Below, one piece after another: positions 33,349-41,770 of a stretch of DNA of 64,000 bases. The notes under the pieces were generated by a model. The model was not told where the DNA came from and did no database searches. It saw only the letters and a list, made by a program, of their open reading frames with translations. The stretch is from Mesorhizobium ciceri WSM4083 (GTDB lineage: Bacteria; Pseudomonadota; Alphaproteobacteria; Rhizobiales; Rhizobiaceae): assembly GCF_000519305.1 (NCBI RefSeq), contig NZ_JAFG01000003.1, positions 356,274-420,273 on the forward strand, given 5' to 3'. Made by a program: the position numbers and the translations under genes. Position 1 is the stretch's first letter. Every line of letters begins with the position of its first letter.

Positions 33349-34782
33349 CTAATTTCCCGGCGAGTGGCCGGAAACCTCCGCGCCCGCACCTGGCGGCAGC
33401 ACGAGAAAACGCAACGCCGCCACCAGCCCGATGGCGCCGATCGCGAGGAAGGCTACTCGAAAATCCACAAGATCGAGAGCGGGCCGGTCCCTGACGATCT
33501 GCGACAAATTGAGGATCGCCGCCGCCACCGCGACGCCGAACAGCATCGCCACCTGCTGCAGCATCGAGGACAGCGTCGCCGCCGAGCTTCGTTGCGCCGC
33601 ATCGATGTCGGCGAATGCCAGCGTGTTGAGCGCGGTGAACTGCATCGAGCGCGACAGGCCGGCGATCAACATCAGTGCCACCACCAGCGCCTGCGGCGTC
33701 TGCGGCGAGATCGCTCCGCAAGCCATGATCGAGGCCGAGGCGATGATGCCGTTGACGACCATCACCGAGCGGAACCCGAAACGCCGCAGCGTTGGCGTCG
33801 TCACCGTCTTCATGCCGAGATTGCCGAGGAAATAGGCCAGTATCATCAAGCCGGCATCGACGGGCGAGAGGCCAAAGCCGACCTGGAACAGGAGCGGCAA
33901 CAGGAATGGCGTGGCGTTGATCGCCACCCGGAAAATGGTGCCGGCGGCGAGCGTCGAGATGGCGAAGGTCAGTACCTTGAACGAGGAGAGATCGAGCAGC
34001 GGATGCGGCGCGCGCCTGAGATGCCGCACCGCCAGCCAGCCGATGACGATGCCGGCGACGACCAGCAGCACCGTCGGCAGCACGCCGTCTTCGGGATGAG
34101 CGATGCGTTCGAGACCATAGAGCAGCAAAGCGAGTCCGGCCGATGTCAGGAAAAAACCCGGCCAGTCGAGCGGCTTGGGGTCGGCTTCGCGATCGTCCGG
34201 AATGAAGCGGGCGACCAGCACCAACCCGACTACGCCAAGGGGGATGTTGATGAAGAAATTCCAGTGCCAGGACAGATAGGTGGTGATGAAGCCGCCAAGC
34301 ACCGGCCCGATCACCGGCGCAAACAGCGCCGGCCAGGTAATCAGTGCCGTGGCGTTCAGCAGCTCCGACTTCGACGCATTACGCAGGACGAGAATGCGCC
34401 CGACCGGCGTCATCAGCGCGCTGCCGAGCCCTTGCACGACACGTGCGGCGACGAACTGGGTCAGGTTTTGCGAGACGCCGCAGGCAAGCGAGGCCAGGGT
34501 GAACAGGACGATCGCCAGCAGGAAGATGTTGCGTGCGCCGAACCGGTCGGCGAGCCAGCCCGACAGCGGCACGAATACGGCCATGGTCAGCATGTAGACG
34601 GTGATGCCGATGCTGATCGCCACAGCCGACACGCCGAAGGAAGCCCCCATCTGCGGCAGCGAGGTCGAGATGATCGTCGAATCCAGAAACTGCATGAAGA
34701 AGGCGATGGCGACGATCAGCGCCACGCGCCGCGCATTGGTGGCCGTTTCGGATAAGGTTGCGGTCTCGGGAATGGCAGTCAT
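33349..34782 (-). CDS. MFS efflux transporter, DHA2 (EmrB/QacA) family
   Basis: Membrane transporter of 477 residues with about 14 hydrophobic segments. Diagnostic features are FMQFLDSTIISTSLPQM in segment 1 (DHA2 motif D1 with LDST), the motif A loop GWLADRFGARN near 75-85, and motif C-like GPVLGGFITTYLSWHWNFFINIP near 155-177. These are drug/proton antiporter features; typical substrates are hydrophobic drugs or dyes. No HlyD-type adaptor gene lies beside it. It is divergent from the cyclodeaminase gene at 34904, with 121 bp between, so it could export an amino-acid-derived product of that gene pair. Confidence 0.88.
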   Translation of the reverse strand: MTAIPETATLSETATNARRVALIVAIAFFMQFLDSTIISTSLPQMGASFGVSAVAISIGITVYMLTMAVFVPLSGWLADRFGARNIFLLAIVLFTLASLACGVSQNLTQFVAARVVQGLGSALMTPVGRILVLRNASKSELLNATALITWPALFAPVIGPVLGGFITTYLSWHWNFFINIPLGVVGLVLVARFIPDDREADPKPLDWPGFFLTSAGLALLLYGLERIAHPEDGVLPTVLLVVAGIVIGWLAVRHLRRAPHPLLDLSSFKVLTFAISTLAAGTIFRVAINATPFLLPLLFQVGFGLSPVDAGLMILAYFLGNLGMKTVTTPTLRRFGFRSVMVVNGIIASASIMACGAISPQTPQALVVALMLIAGLSRSMQFTALNTLAFADIDAAQRSSAATLSSMLQQVAMLFGVAVAAAILNLSQIVRDRPALDLVDFRVAFLAIGAIGLVAALRFLVLPPGAGAEVSGHSPGN

Positions 34783-34903
34783 GACGGAACCGGTTTGAAC
34801 AGCATCTCACCGGCCGCGTCCAGAGACGTCGCAACAAACTTTCGTGTGCCGCCATGGCCTGCTATGGGATGAACGGGGTGGCCGAGGAAAGTGTCCGCGT
34901 AAC

Positions 34904-35905
34904 ATGAAGCCCATCTATATCGACTACCTCAATGCCCTCGACATCGACGCCCTTGCCATGACCGATGGCGAAATCATTGCCGCCGTCGAGGCTGGCCTGG
35001 TGGCGCAAGGCAATGGCCAGACGGTGATCGAACCGCGCGTCCATCTCGAGCCGGATCCGTCCTTCCACGGCCATTTCAATGTGCTGCGCGGCTACGTCGC
35101 GCCGCTCGACACCGCCGGCGTCAAGATCGTCGGCGACTATGTCGACAACTACCTGCACGGCCTGCCTTCCGAATTCGGCATCCTCAATTTGTTCGACCCG
35201 CGCACCGGCGCGCCGCGCGCCATCCTCGACGCCACCGTCATCACCGACATGCGCACCGGCGCCGTCACCGCCATCGGCGCCAAGCATCTGGCACGCAAGA
35301 ATTCGAAGGTGCTGGCCCATATCGGCGCGCGCGGCACCGCCTACTGGAATGTGCGCCTGCTCGACCATCTCTTCGATTTCGAAGAGATCCGCGTCCATTC
35401 GCGCCGCCCGGAAAGCCGCGACGGTTTTGCCGCCAAACTCTCCGCCGATCTCGGCAAGACAGTGACGGCGGTGGCCGACTGGAAAAGCTGCATCGAGGGC
35501 GCCGACATCGTCGTCGAAGCCTCGCGCCTGCCGGAGCCGCAACCGCTGCTGAAGACCGAATGGATCAAGCCGGGCGCACTGGTCGTGCCCTACGGCACGA
35601 TGAGCGCGGTCGAACTGTCGCTGACCGACATCATGCAGAAAATGGTCGTCGACGATTGGGGCCAGTGCAAGGGCGGCAAGTTCGGCTCGCTGCGCGCCCA
35701 TGTCGAGACCGGGCGGCTGAGCGAGAAGACGCTGCATGCCGAACTCGGCCAGATTGCCGCCGGTCTGAAAGCCGGGCGCGAAAGCGACGACGAAACGATC
35801 CTGTTCTGGCATCGCGGCCTGTCGCTGTCCGACATCGCGCTGGGCAAGGCGATGCTGGCCAAGGCGCAAGTGCAAGGCATCGGCCAGAGGCTGCGCTTCG
35901 CATGA
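34904..35905 (+). CDS. Ornithine cyclodeaminase/mu-crystallin family protein
   Basis: NAD(P)-binding protein of 333 residues in the OCD/mu-crystallin family, whose members include ornithine cyclodeaminase, alanine dehydrogenase and ketimine or pyrroline-2-carboxylate reductases. It has LPSEFGILNLFDPRTGAPRAILDATVITDMRTGAVTAIGAKHLARKNSK in the substrate half and the Rossmann loop LAHIGARGTAYWNVRLL near 146-162, with the usual GxGxxA slightly changed to GARGTA. The ATG at 34904 gives a proper N-terminus. Its stop overlaps the next gene's ATG (ATGA), so it is coupled to the lyase homolog. Reduction of an imine from that partner is a reasonable guess. Confidence 0.84.
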   Translation: MKPIYIDYLNALDIDALAMTDGEIIAAVEAGLVAQGNGQTVIEPRVHLEPDPSFHGHFNVLRGYVAPLDTAGVKIVGDYVDNYLHGLPSEFGILNLFDPRTGAPRAILDATVITDMRTGAVTAIGAKHLARKNSKVLAHIGARGTAYWNVRLLDHLFDFEEIRVHSRRPESRDGFAAKLSADLGKTVTAVADWKSCIEGADIVVEASRLPEPQPLLKTEWIKPGALVVPYGTMSAVELSLTDIMQKMVVDDWGQCKGGKFGSLRAHVETGRLSEKTLHAELGQIAAGLKAGRESDDETILFWHRGLSLSDIALGKAMLAKAQVQGIGQRLRFA

Positions 35906-37383
35906 CCGCGCTCGTCCTCACCGGAACCGGCGTCAGCGTTGGCGATGTCGCTGCGGTCGCCCGCGATGGGCGCAAGGTGGAGATCGGACCCGAAATCATC
36001 GGCAGGCTGGAGAAGGCACGAAAAGTGCTCGACCAGGCCGCCGCGTCCGGCCAGCAGATCTATGGCCTGAACACCGGACTCGGCGCCAATCTCGGCACTG
36101 CTGTGCAGGGCGACGCCGGCGCCTTCCAGCGCCAGTTGCTGGAGGGCCGCAGCGGCGCCGTCGGCGAAGCGCTGCCGGTCGAGGCCGTTCGCGCAACCAT
36201 GGTCGCGCGTGCAGCAATGCTGTCAGCCGCAGGCTCCGGCCTTTCGCCTTCCGTCTTCGTCGCTTTGGTCGACGCGCTCAACGCCGGCGTCCATCCCGTC
36301 ATGCCGTCACTCGGCTCGATCGGCGCTGGCGACCTGGTGCTGATGACAGCGCTCGCCCGCATGCTCACCGGCGAAGGCGAAGCAGACTATCAGGGCCGTC
36401 GCATGCCGGCAGCCAAGGCGCTGATGATGGCGCGCCTCGCCCCCATCAGCCTGGCGCCTAAGGATGGGCTGTCGCTGATCAATGCCTCGGCGGTGTCCGC
36501 CGGCAGCGGCGCACTTGCGGTGACGGATGCATTGTCCGCCCTTGCCCAGCAACAGCAGGCCGGTGCGCTGACCATGGAAGGCATCGGTGCCAACCGCACC
36601 ATCCTCGATCCGCGCCTGCATAGGGCGCGCCCGGCGGCCGGCCAGCAGCAAGCAGCCAAGGTGCTGCACGATCTGCTCGTCCGCGACGAGGCGCCGGCGC
36701 CGACCACCTTGCAGGACCCGCTGTCGATCCGCTGCATGCCGTCGATCCACGGCGCGCTGATCGAGGCGATCGGTCAGGCGAGACAGGCTGTCGAGATCGA
36801 GCTCAACGCCGCCGCCGACAATCCGCTGGTGCTGGGCGATGATGAGTTGGTGCTGTCGACCGGCAATTTCCACACCGCCGCACTGGCGCTCGCCTTCGAG
36901 GCGCTCGGCCTGGCGATCGCCCAATGTGCCGCGGCCAGTGCCGCGCGCTTCATCCAGCTCACCGGTTCGGGCCGCAATGGCCTGCCGAAATATCTGTCGC
37001 CGGTCGGCGGCGCCTCGGCCGGCTTCGTACCGTTGCAGAAGACGGTGACGTCGATCCTGGCCGCCATCCGCCACAAGGCCAATCCGGTGATGCTCGACTT
37101 TCTTCCGGTTTCGGAGGGCGTCGAGGATCACGCCACGCAGACACCTCTGGCGGTTGCGAAATGCGCAGGGATGATCGCGCTGTGGCGGCGGCTGATCGCC
37201 TTCGAATTGATGGCGGCGGCACAGGCCGTCGACCTACGCGACGGCTTCACGCTGGCGCCACGCACCGCCGCAATTCACACGGCAATCCGCGCACTTGTCC
37301 CGACGTTGAAAGAGGACCGGCCGCTCGGCATCGACGCTGAGGCGCTTTACGCCGCGCTCGCCGGCGGAAGCTGGCCGGCCTGA
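35902..37383 (+). CDS. Aromatic amino acid lyase (HAL/PAL) homolog lacking the MIO serine
   Basis: 493-residue homolog of histidine/phenylalanine ammonia-lyases. Recognisable family blocks are IYGLNTGLGANLG (Tyr54), PSLGSIGAGDL (136-145), LQDPLSIRCMPSIHG (269-283), GNFHTAALALAFEALGLAIAQ and GVEDHATQ. In active enzymes the 4-methylideneimidazolone group forms from Ala-Ser-Gly in GASGD; here the stretch is GAGD (141-144), so the serine is deleted. The catalytic Tyr of QDxYSxR is Leu273. Canonical ammonia elimination seems impossible, yet the frame is intact and coupled to the cyclodeaminase-like gene. It could be a non-MIO enzyme, a binding protein or a decaying gene. Confidence 0.85.
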   Translation: MTALVLTGTGVSVGDVAAVARDGRKVEIGPEIIGRLEKARKVLDQAAASGQQIYGLNTGLGANLGTAVQGDAGAFQRQLLEGRSGAVGEALPVEAVRATMVARAAMLSAAGSGLSPSVFVALVDALNAGVHPVMPSLGSIGAGDLVLMTALARMLTGEGEADYQGRRMPAAKALMMARLAPISLAPKDGLSLINASAVSAGSGALAVTDALSALAQQQQAGALTMEGIGANRTILDPRLHRARPAAGQQQAAKVLHDLLVRDEAPAPTTLQDPLSIRCMPSIHGALIEAIGQARQAVEIELNAAADNPLVLGDDELVLSTGNFHTAALALAFEALGLAIAQCAAASAARFIQLTGSGRNGLPKYLSPVGGASAGFVPLQKTVTSILAAIRHKANPVMLDFLPVSEGVEDHATQTPLAVAKCAGMIALWRRLIAFELMAAAQAVDLRDGFTLAPRTAAIHTAIRALVPTLKEDRPLGIDAEALYAALAGGSWPA

Positions 37384-37394
37384 TGCGGCTTCGC

Positions 37395-38276
37395 TCAGAA
37401 AACGACGGTCTTGTGGCCGTTGAGCATGACGCGGGCTTCGAGATGCAACTTGACCGCGCGCGCCAGAACCCGGCTTTCGATGTCGCGCCCGACGGCGACG
37501 AAATCCTCGGCGCTCATCGCATGGGTGACGCGTTCGGTCTCCTGGTCGATGATCGGGCCCTCGTCGAGGTCGGAGGTGACGTAATGCGCCGTCGCACCGA
37601 TCAGCTTGACGCCGCGGTCGAAGGCCTGGTGATACGGCTTGGCACCCTTGAAGCTCGGCAGGAACGAATGGTGGATGTTGATCGCCCGTCCGAACAGCCG
37701 GTCCGACAGGCCTTTCGAAAAGACCTGCATGTAGCGCGCCAGAATGACCAGTTCGGCCCCCGTCCGCTGCACCAGGTCCAGCAGCTTCTGTTCCTGTTCG
37801 GCCTTATTCTCCTTGGTGGTCGGCCAATGGTGGTAGGGAATGCCCTCCAGCTCGGCGAAGCGGCGGGCATCCTCGTGGTTGGAGACGACGGCGGCAACCT
37901 CCGCGTTCAGCCAGCCGACCCTGATCTGGTACAGCAGATGCAGAAGCGCGTGGTCGAACTTGGAGACCATGACGATGATCTTCGGGCGGCGCCCCTGATC
38001 GACGAGCGTGGTCTTCATGCCGAAGCGGTCGACGCTTGATTTCAAGGCCCGCTCCAAGCTGTCCCTGGTCGAGCCTGGCGGGCTTATGAAGGCGATCCGC
38101 ATGAAAAAGCGATTGGTCTGCCGGTCCCAGAACTGGCTGCTTTCGGCGATGTTGGCGCCGTTCGCGGCAAGCTCCGCCGTGACGGCGGCGACGATTCCCG
38201 GCCGATCCTCGCAGGAAAGCGTGAGAATATGAACCGGCGCGGCCTCGTCCGTCGCATCATTGCCTTGAGATTTCAC
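37395..38276 (-). CDS. purU: Formyltetrahydrofolate deformylase
   Basis: Hydrolyses 10-formyl-tetrahydrofolate to formate and tetrahydrofolate in the cytoplasm. It has 293 residues: an N-terminal ACT domain (VHILTLSCEDRPGIVAAVTAEL, about 15-36) and a C-terminal formyltransferase-fold domain with VILARYMQVFS, the catalytic AINIHHSFLPSFKGAKPY near 207-224 and the aspartate in HYVTSDLDEGPII. It is last of the 15-gene minus-strand run and overlaps the PanB-like gene by 4 bp (ATGA). Here its job is probably to dispose of C1 units released by the oxidative demethylase genes upstream, rather than purine-linked formate supply. Confidence 0.93.
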   Translation of the reverse strand: MKSQGNDATDEAAPVHILTLSCEDRPGIVAAVTAELAANGANIAESSQFWDRQTNRFFMRIAFISPPGSTRDSLERALKSSVDRFGMKTTLVDQGRRPKIIVMVSKFDHALLHLLYQIRVGWLNAEVAAVVSNHEDARRFAELEGIPYHHWPTTKENKAEQEQKLLDLVQRTGAELVILARYMQVFSKGLSDRLFGRAINIHHSFLPSFKGAKPYHQAFDRGVKLIGATAHYVTSDLDEGPIIDQETERVTHAMSAEDFVAVGRDIESRVLARAVKLHLEARVMLNGHKTVVF

Positions 38277-39073
38277 GCCCTGCCGACCCTTTTCATGAAC
38301 AGGCTGAGCTCAGCCGGATCCATATGCACCACATGCTTGTCTTCGGGATAGGCGAGACTGTTGACATCGGCAACATACTCCGAGAACGCGGCGATGCGCT
38401 CGGCCTGCAAACGATCATATTCGGCGGCGAAGTTGCGGTAGACCTTGGAATGGCGAGGCATGTGGCCCCGGTTCTGGCCGAGGATGTCGTCGGCGAACAG
38501 ATATTGCGCATCGCAACCGGTGCCCGCTCCCATCGACAGCATGATCAGCGATGTGCGTTCCGAGATCGCCTTGGCCACCTCGACCGGCACCACTTCGATC
38601 TCGGCGCCGATGGCGCCGGCGGCCTCCAGCTGCTTGACCGCCGCGAAGATATCCATGGCGGTGTCGGCGGTCTTGCCGACGGCTTTGAAGCCGCCGGTCC
38701 AGGTTGCGCGGGAAGGAATGAGGCCGACATGGCCGATCACCGGGATATTGTCGTCCGCCATGCGCTTGATCGTGGCGTAGCCGGCGCTGCAATAGACCGC
38801 GTCGGCGCCAGCCTTGTAGAGCCGGAAGGCCCAGCGCACGAAATCGTCCGATGTGCCGATCTCGTAGAAATTGTCGCCCGGCATGGTGAACAGGCTGGGG
38901 GCGGCGTCCCGGTATTGCGGGTTGAGCACCAGTTCGGGCGGCACCGAGACGATGTCGACCCCCGCGCGCTCCGCGGCCTCGGCCTCGTCCATCGTCAGCA
39001 CGCGCAGCATGGTCAGCTGTCGCTTGCCCTTCATGGCGCGCAAATCCGCCACCGTCGGTCTTTTTCGGCTCAT
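38273..39073 (-). CDS. PanB-like protein (KPHMT / PEP-mutase superfamily), metal site altered
   Basis: TIM-barrel protein of 266 residues similar to ketopantoate hydroxymethyltransferase: GKRQLTMLRVLTMDEAEAAERAG, then IPVIGHVGLIPSRATWTGGFKAVGKT near 120-146, and IEVVPVEVAKAI near 172-183 with the catalytic Glu kept. The positions of the E. coli PanB metal ligands do not match: the GDS loop is replaced by PPE, the ADLP loop by PGDN, and the KIEGG glutamate by CSAG. Pantothenate synthesis is therefore doubtful. In this operon it may handle a hydroxymethyl or other C1 group together with PurU. The start is the ATG at 39073 (the TTG before it is unlikely). Confidence 0.8.
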   Translation of the reverse strand: MSRKRPTVADLRAMKGKRQLTMLRVLTMDEAEAAERAGVDIVSVPPELVLNPQYRDAAPSLFTMPGDNFYEIGTSDDFVRWAFRLYKAGADAVYCSAGYATIKRMADDNIPVIGHVGLIPSRATWTGGFKAVGKTADTAMDIFAAVKQLEAAGAIGAEIEVVPVEVAKAISERTSLIMLSMGAGTGCDAQYLFADDILGQNRGHMPRHSKVYRNFAAEYDRLQAERIAAFSEYVADVNSLAYPEDKHVVHMDPAELSLFMKRVGRA

Positions 39074-39107
39074 CAAATGGGTTCCCTCAGTTGCATTCGG
39101 CGGCAGG

Positions 39108-39422
39108 TCAGCCGATCTGGATCATCACTTTGCCAGCCTCGACCTTCACCGGATAGGTGGCGAGATTGACGCATACCGGTGCGCCTCGGGCCACACCCGT
39201 CTTGTAGTTGAAGCGGCCATTGTGCTTGGGGCATTCGATGATGTCGTCCATCACCAGCCCATCGGCCAGATGCGCCTTCTCATGCGTGCAGTATCCGTCG
39301 GTGGCGAAGTACTCGTCATCGGGACTGCGATAGATGGCGAAGGTACGGCCGCCATGATCGAAGCGGATGACATCCTCTTCCTCGACATCGTCGACGCCGC
39401 ACGCTTCAACCCAGTCGGCCAT
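39108..39422 (-). CDS. Rieske [2Fe-2S] ferredoxin, MocE-like
   Basis: Small Rieske protein of 104 residues. The cluster motif is CTH (Cys45, His47) and CPKH (Cys64, His67), with the family context GYCTHEKAHLADGLV and IIECPKHNGRFNYKTG. It resembles MocE, the ferredoxin of rhizopine catabolism, and other ferredoxin components of ring-hydroxylating oxygenases. It starts 18 bp after the desaturase-like hydroxylase stops, so it should be the electron donor to that enzyme. No reductase gene (a MocF equivalent) is in the window, so electrons must come from a reductase encoded elsewhere. Confidence 0.9.
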   Translation of the reverse strand: MADWVEACGVDDVEEEDVIRFDHGGRTFAIYRSPDDEYFATDGYCTHEKAHLADGLVMDDIIECPKHNGRFNYKTGVARGAPVCVNLATYPVKVEAGKVMIQIG

Positions 39423-39440
39423 CTCTCGTCTCCTGCAACT

Positions 39441-40523
39441 CTATTCCGCCGCCGCCGGAACGGTCAGCGCATGGAACTCGTCCCGGTATGGCTTGGCCGT
39501 CGGCGGCAATTCACGCTTGAGAAAATAGTCCTCGTACTGAAGCTGCTTGATGAGTACCGGCCAGACCTCGCGATAGGCATGCCACATCGAAGGGTTCGGC
39601 TCGGGCAGATCGTGCTTGATCAATTCGTGCAGCCTCGGCAGCGCGTGATACGGCACCATCGGGAACATGTGATGTTCGACATGGTAGTTCATGTTCCAGT
39701 AGATGAAGCGGCTGATCGGGTTCATGTAGACGGTGCGCGTGTTCAGCCGGTGGTCGGTGACATTATCGGCCAGGCCGATATGCTGCAGCAGGCCGGTCAG
39801 CACCATGTGCCAGCTGCCGTAGAGGCGCGGCAGGCCGATAAGCACCAGCGGCAAGAACGACCACAGATAAAGCGCCAGCGCGATCGCCGCGACATAGATG
39901 GCGACATGCCAGCGCGCGGCTGTGACCACCTTGTGAAGCTCCATCTCGGGAATAAAGCTTTTCTCGTCGGGCGAGATGCTGCCGAACGCATTGCGCACCA
40001 GCGTCGGCAGCGAATAGCGGAAATCGAGAATGCCGGTGAAGGCGAGTGCGGCGCGCAGCAGGTCCGGCGGACGCATCACCGCGATCTCGGCGTCGCGGCC
40101 GACGATGATGGTGTCGGTGTGATGGCGGGCATGGCTCCAGCGCCAGGTCACCGGGTTGCGCATCAGCATGAAACTGGCGATCTGGTAGACGGCATCGTTC
40201 ATCCAGCGCGTACGGAAGGCGGTGCCGTGGCCGCACTCGTGCCAGCGCGAGTCGCTGGACGAGCCGTAGAGCACGCCATAGACGAGCAGGAACGGCACCA
40301 CCCACCACGTCCCCCAGAACCAGGCGATCCCGGCGGCCGAGCCCAATATGGCAACGATCCAGATGATCGTATCGCGGATCGCCGGGCCGTCCGAGCGCTG
40401 CATCAGCTCTTTCATCGCCTTGCGCGGCACATCGGTGTGATACCAATCGGCCGAGGCCAGCCCGGTCTCGATCGCGATGCGCGTGCTTTCCCCGACCAGG
40501 CTGTAGTCGCGCTTTTTCTCCAT
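39441..40523 (-). CDS. Fatty-acid-desaturase-fold membrane hydroxylase, MocD-like
   Basis: Integral membrane di-iron enzyme of 360 residues with three histidine boxes: HECGH (95-99), HARHH (131-135) and HVEHH (281-285), and hydrophobic segments near 52-85 and 205-235. The fold is shared by acyl desaturases, AlkB-type hydroxylases and the MocD protein of rhizopine use. The neighbouring Rieske ferredoxin, rather than cytochrome b5, points to the hydroxylase/demethylase role. The start at 40523 has GGAGG seven bases upstream. In a sugar-import operon, oxidative O- or N-demethylation of a methylated sugar or inositol is the best guess. Confidence 0.86.
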   Translation of the reverse strand: MEKKRDYSLVGESTRIAIETGLASADWYHTDVPRKAMKELMQRSDGPAIRDTIIWIVAILGSAAGIAWFWGTWWVVPFLLVYGVLYGSSSDSRWHECGHGTAFRTRWMNDAVYQIASFMLMRNPVTWRWSHARHHTDTIIVGRDAEIAVMRPPDLLRAALAFTGILDFRYSLPTLVRNAFGSISPDEKSFIPEMELHKVVTAARWHVAIYVAAIALALYLWSFLPLVLIGLPRLYGSWHMVLTGLLQHIGLADNVTDHRLNTRTVYMNPISRFIYWNMNYHVEHHMFPMVPYHALPRLHELIKHDLPEPNPSMWHAYREVWPVLIKQLQYEDYFLKRELPPTAKPYRDEFHALTVPAAAE

Positions 40524-40572
40524 CACATCGACCTCCGATTTCCGGCCCGCCAGCCGGAGCATTCGTTTCGCA

Positions 40573-41754
40573 TCATGCCCTGTCCGCCAATCCCGGGAAA
40601 TTGCCCGACGGCACAGGATAATCCTGTTGCGGCTGCCTGGCGATCGACGCGATCTTTGCTTCGGCCGCCGCGATCGCGCCGGCGCCGTCGAGCACTCGGA
40701 ACACCGCGTCGTAAGAACGGCTTTCGCCATGCTCCAGCCAGATCATCTCGCCTCGCTCGCGCGCCGCGAGATTGCCCAAGACATGGTGTGTCGAGGGCTC
40801 TATGCCCAGCGCATACTGCCCTGCCTGGAAATTCTGCCATTGGTAGGCGCAAGGCAGCTGATCCTTGCGCGTGATCACTTCGAAGCCGAGCCCGAGCTGA
40901 TCGTTGACCACCGCCACCGGCACCTCGCCATTGGCGTCCGCCGCCATCTCGTGCTGCCAGACCTGCTCGCTGAACCCCGATTGCGGCGCCGGCACGGTGC
41001 GGTAGCCGACCTTCTGCGCCTCGTAGCGCTCGCCGGCATGGCCAGCCCAGACGACGTCGCGGATCGGCGCCAGATAGCGCGAACCCTCGTCGAGCAAAGG
41101 GTGGCTGACATTGACGTGGTAGAAATACATGTGCGGCGTGCGGTTGAAGCCGTGGTTGACGACGCGGTCCGACAGCCGGATCTCGTTGCCGCCGACATCG
41201 GCCTCGATGCGCCGGATCAGATGCAAATCCTCGCCGAACACCGCCGATTGCTGAACGATGCCTTCGGCCCACAGCACGCAGCGGTCGCCGTCCCAGGCCT
41301 CGCCATAACCGGTCAGCCGTGCCGGAATGGTGCCGACGCGGCCATGCAGCGAATGGATCACGGTCTTCTTGCCCGGGTAGTTGTAACTCTCGGCCGGCAC
41401 CTCTTCCTGGCCCAATATGTGGTCGAGGCCGCAGGTGACAAGCAGGCCCGAAAACGAGCGCGCCCAAGCGAGGCCCCCTTCCCCCTCATAATCGTGCAGG
41501 CCGGGGTTGCGAAAGCCGCTCGGCGAATGCCAGCCGATCGCCTGGCCCTTGAAGTCGCAATCGGCGATGTCGAGCGCCCGGTCGACCAGCGCCGTGAAAC
41601 GCAGGCCCGAGCCGGTGCGGAACTCGAGCATGCGGATGCCACGCTCCACCCCGTCGCCAAGCGTCATCAGCCGCACGCCTGCAAATTGCGACAGCATGCC
41701 CGAACGTTCCGATACCTCCCGGCGCGAAAGCGTCTTGCCGTAAAGTTCTACCAT
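40573..41754 (-). CDS. DUF4432 / aldose-1-epimerase family protein
   Basis: Galactose-mutarotase-fold protein of 393 residues matching the DUF4432 family: RMLEFRTGSGLRFTALVDRALDIADCDFKGQAIGWHSPSGFRNP in the N-terminal part, the central HSLHGRVGTIPA, and NRTPHMYFYHVNVSHPLLDEGSRYLAP near 195-220, whose histidines fit a sugar-binding active site. It probably equilibrates anomers or binds the imported sugar in the cytoplasm. It lies 16 bp after the ATPase gene of the second importer and 49 bp before the hydroxylase gene, joining uptake to oxidation in one operon. Confidence 0.85.
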   Translation of the reverse strand: MVELYGKTLSRREVSERSGMLSQFAGVRLMTLGDGVERGIRMLEFRTGSGLRFTALVDRALDIADCDFKGQAIGWHSPSGFRNPGLHDYEGEGGLAWARSFSGLLVTCGLDHILGQEEVPAESYNYPGKKTVIHSLHGRVGTIPARLTGYGEAWDGDRCVLWAEGIVQQSAVFGEDLHLIRRIEADVGGNEIRLSDRVVNHGFNRTPHMYFYHVNVSHPLLDEGSRYLAPIRDVVWAGHAGERYEAQKVGYRTVPAPQSGFSEQVWQHEMAADANGEVPVAVVNDQLGLGFEVITRKDQLPCAYQWQNFQAGQYALGIEPSTHHVLGNLAARERGEMIWLEHGESRSYDAVFRVLDGAGAIAAAEAKIASIARQPQQDYPVPSGNFPGLADRA

Positions 41755-41770
41755 GTGACGGCCAACTTCT

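Noticed and set aside
33268..34755. 495-codon plus-strand open frame opposite the DHA2 MFS gene
   Set aside because: Arg/His/Asp-rich low-complexity translation typical of an antisense shadow; the minus-strand MFS protein is unambiguous.
38273..39073. Genuine panB (pantothenate synthesis)
   Set aside because: Metal-ligand positions are not conserved and the gene sits in a demethylation/C1 context without panC.
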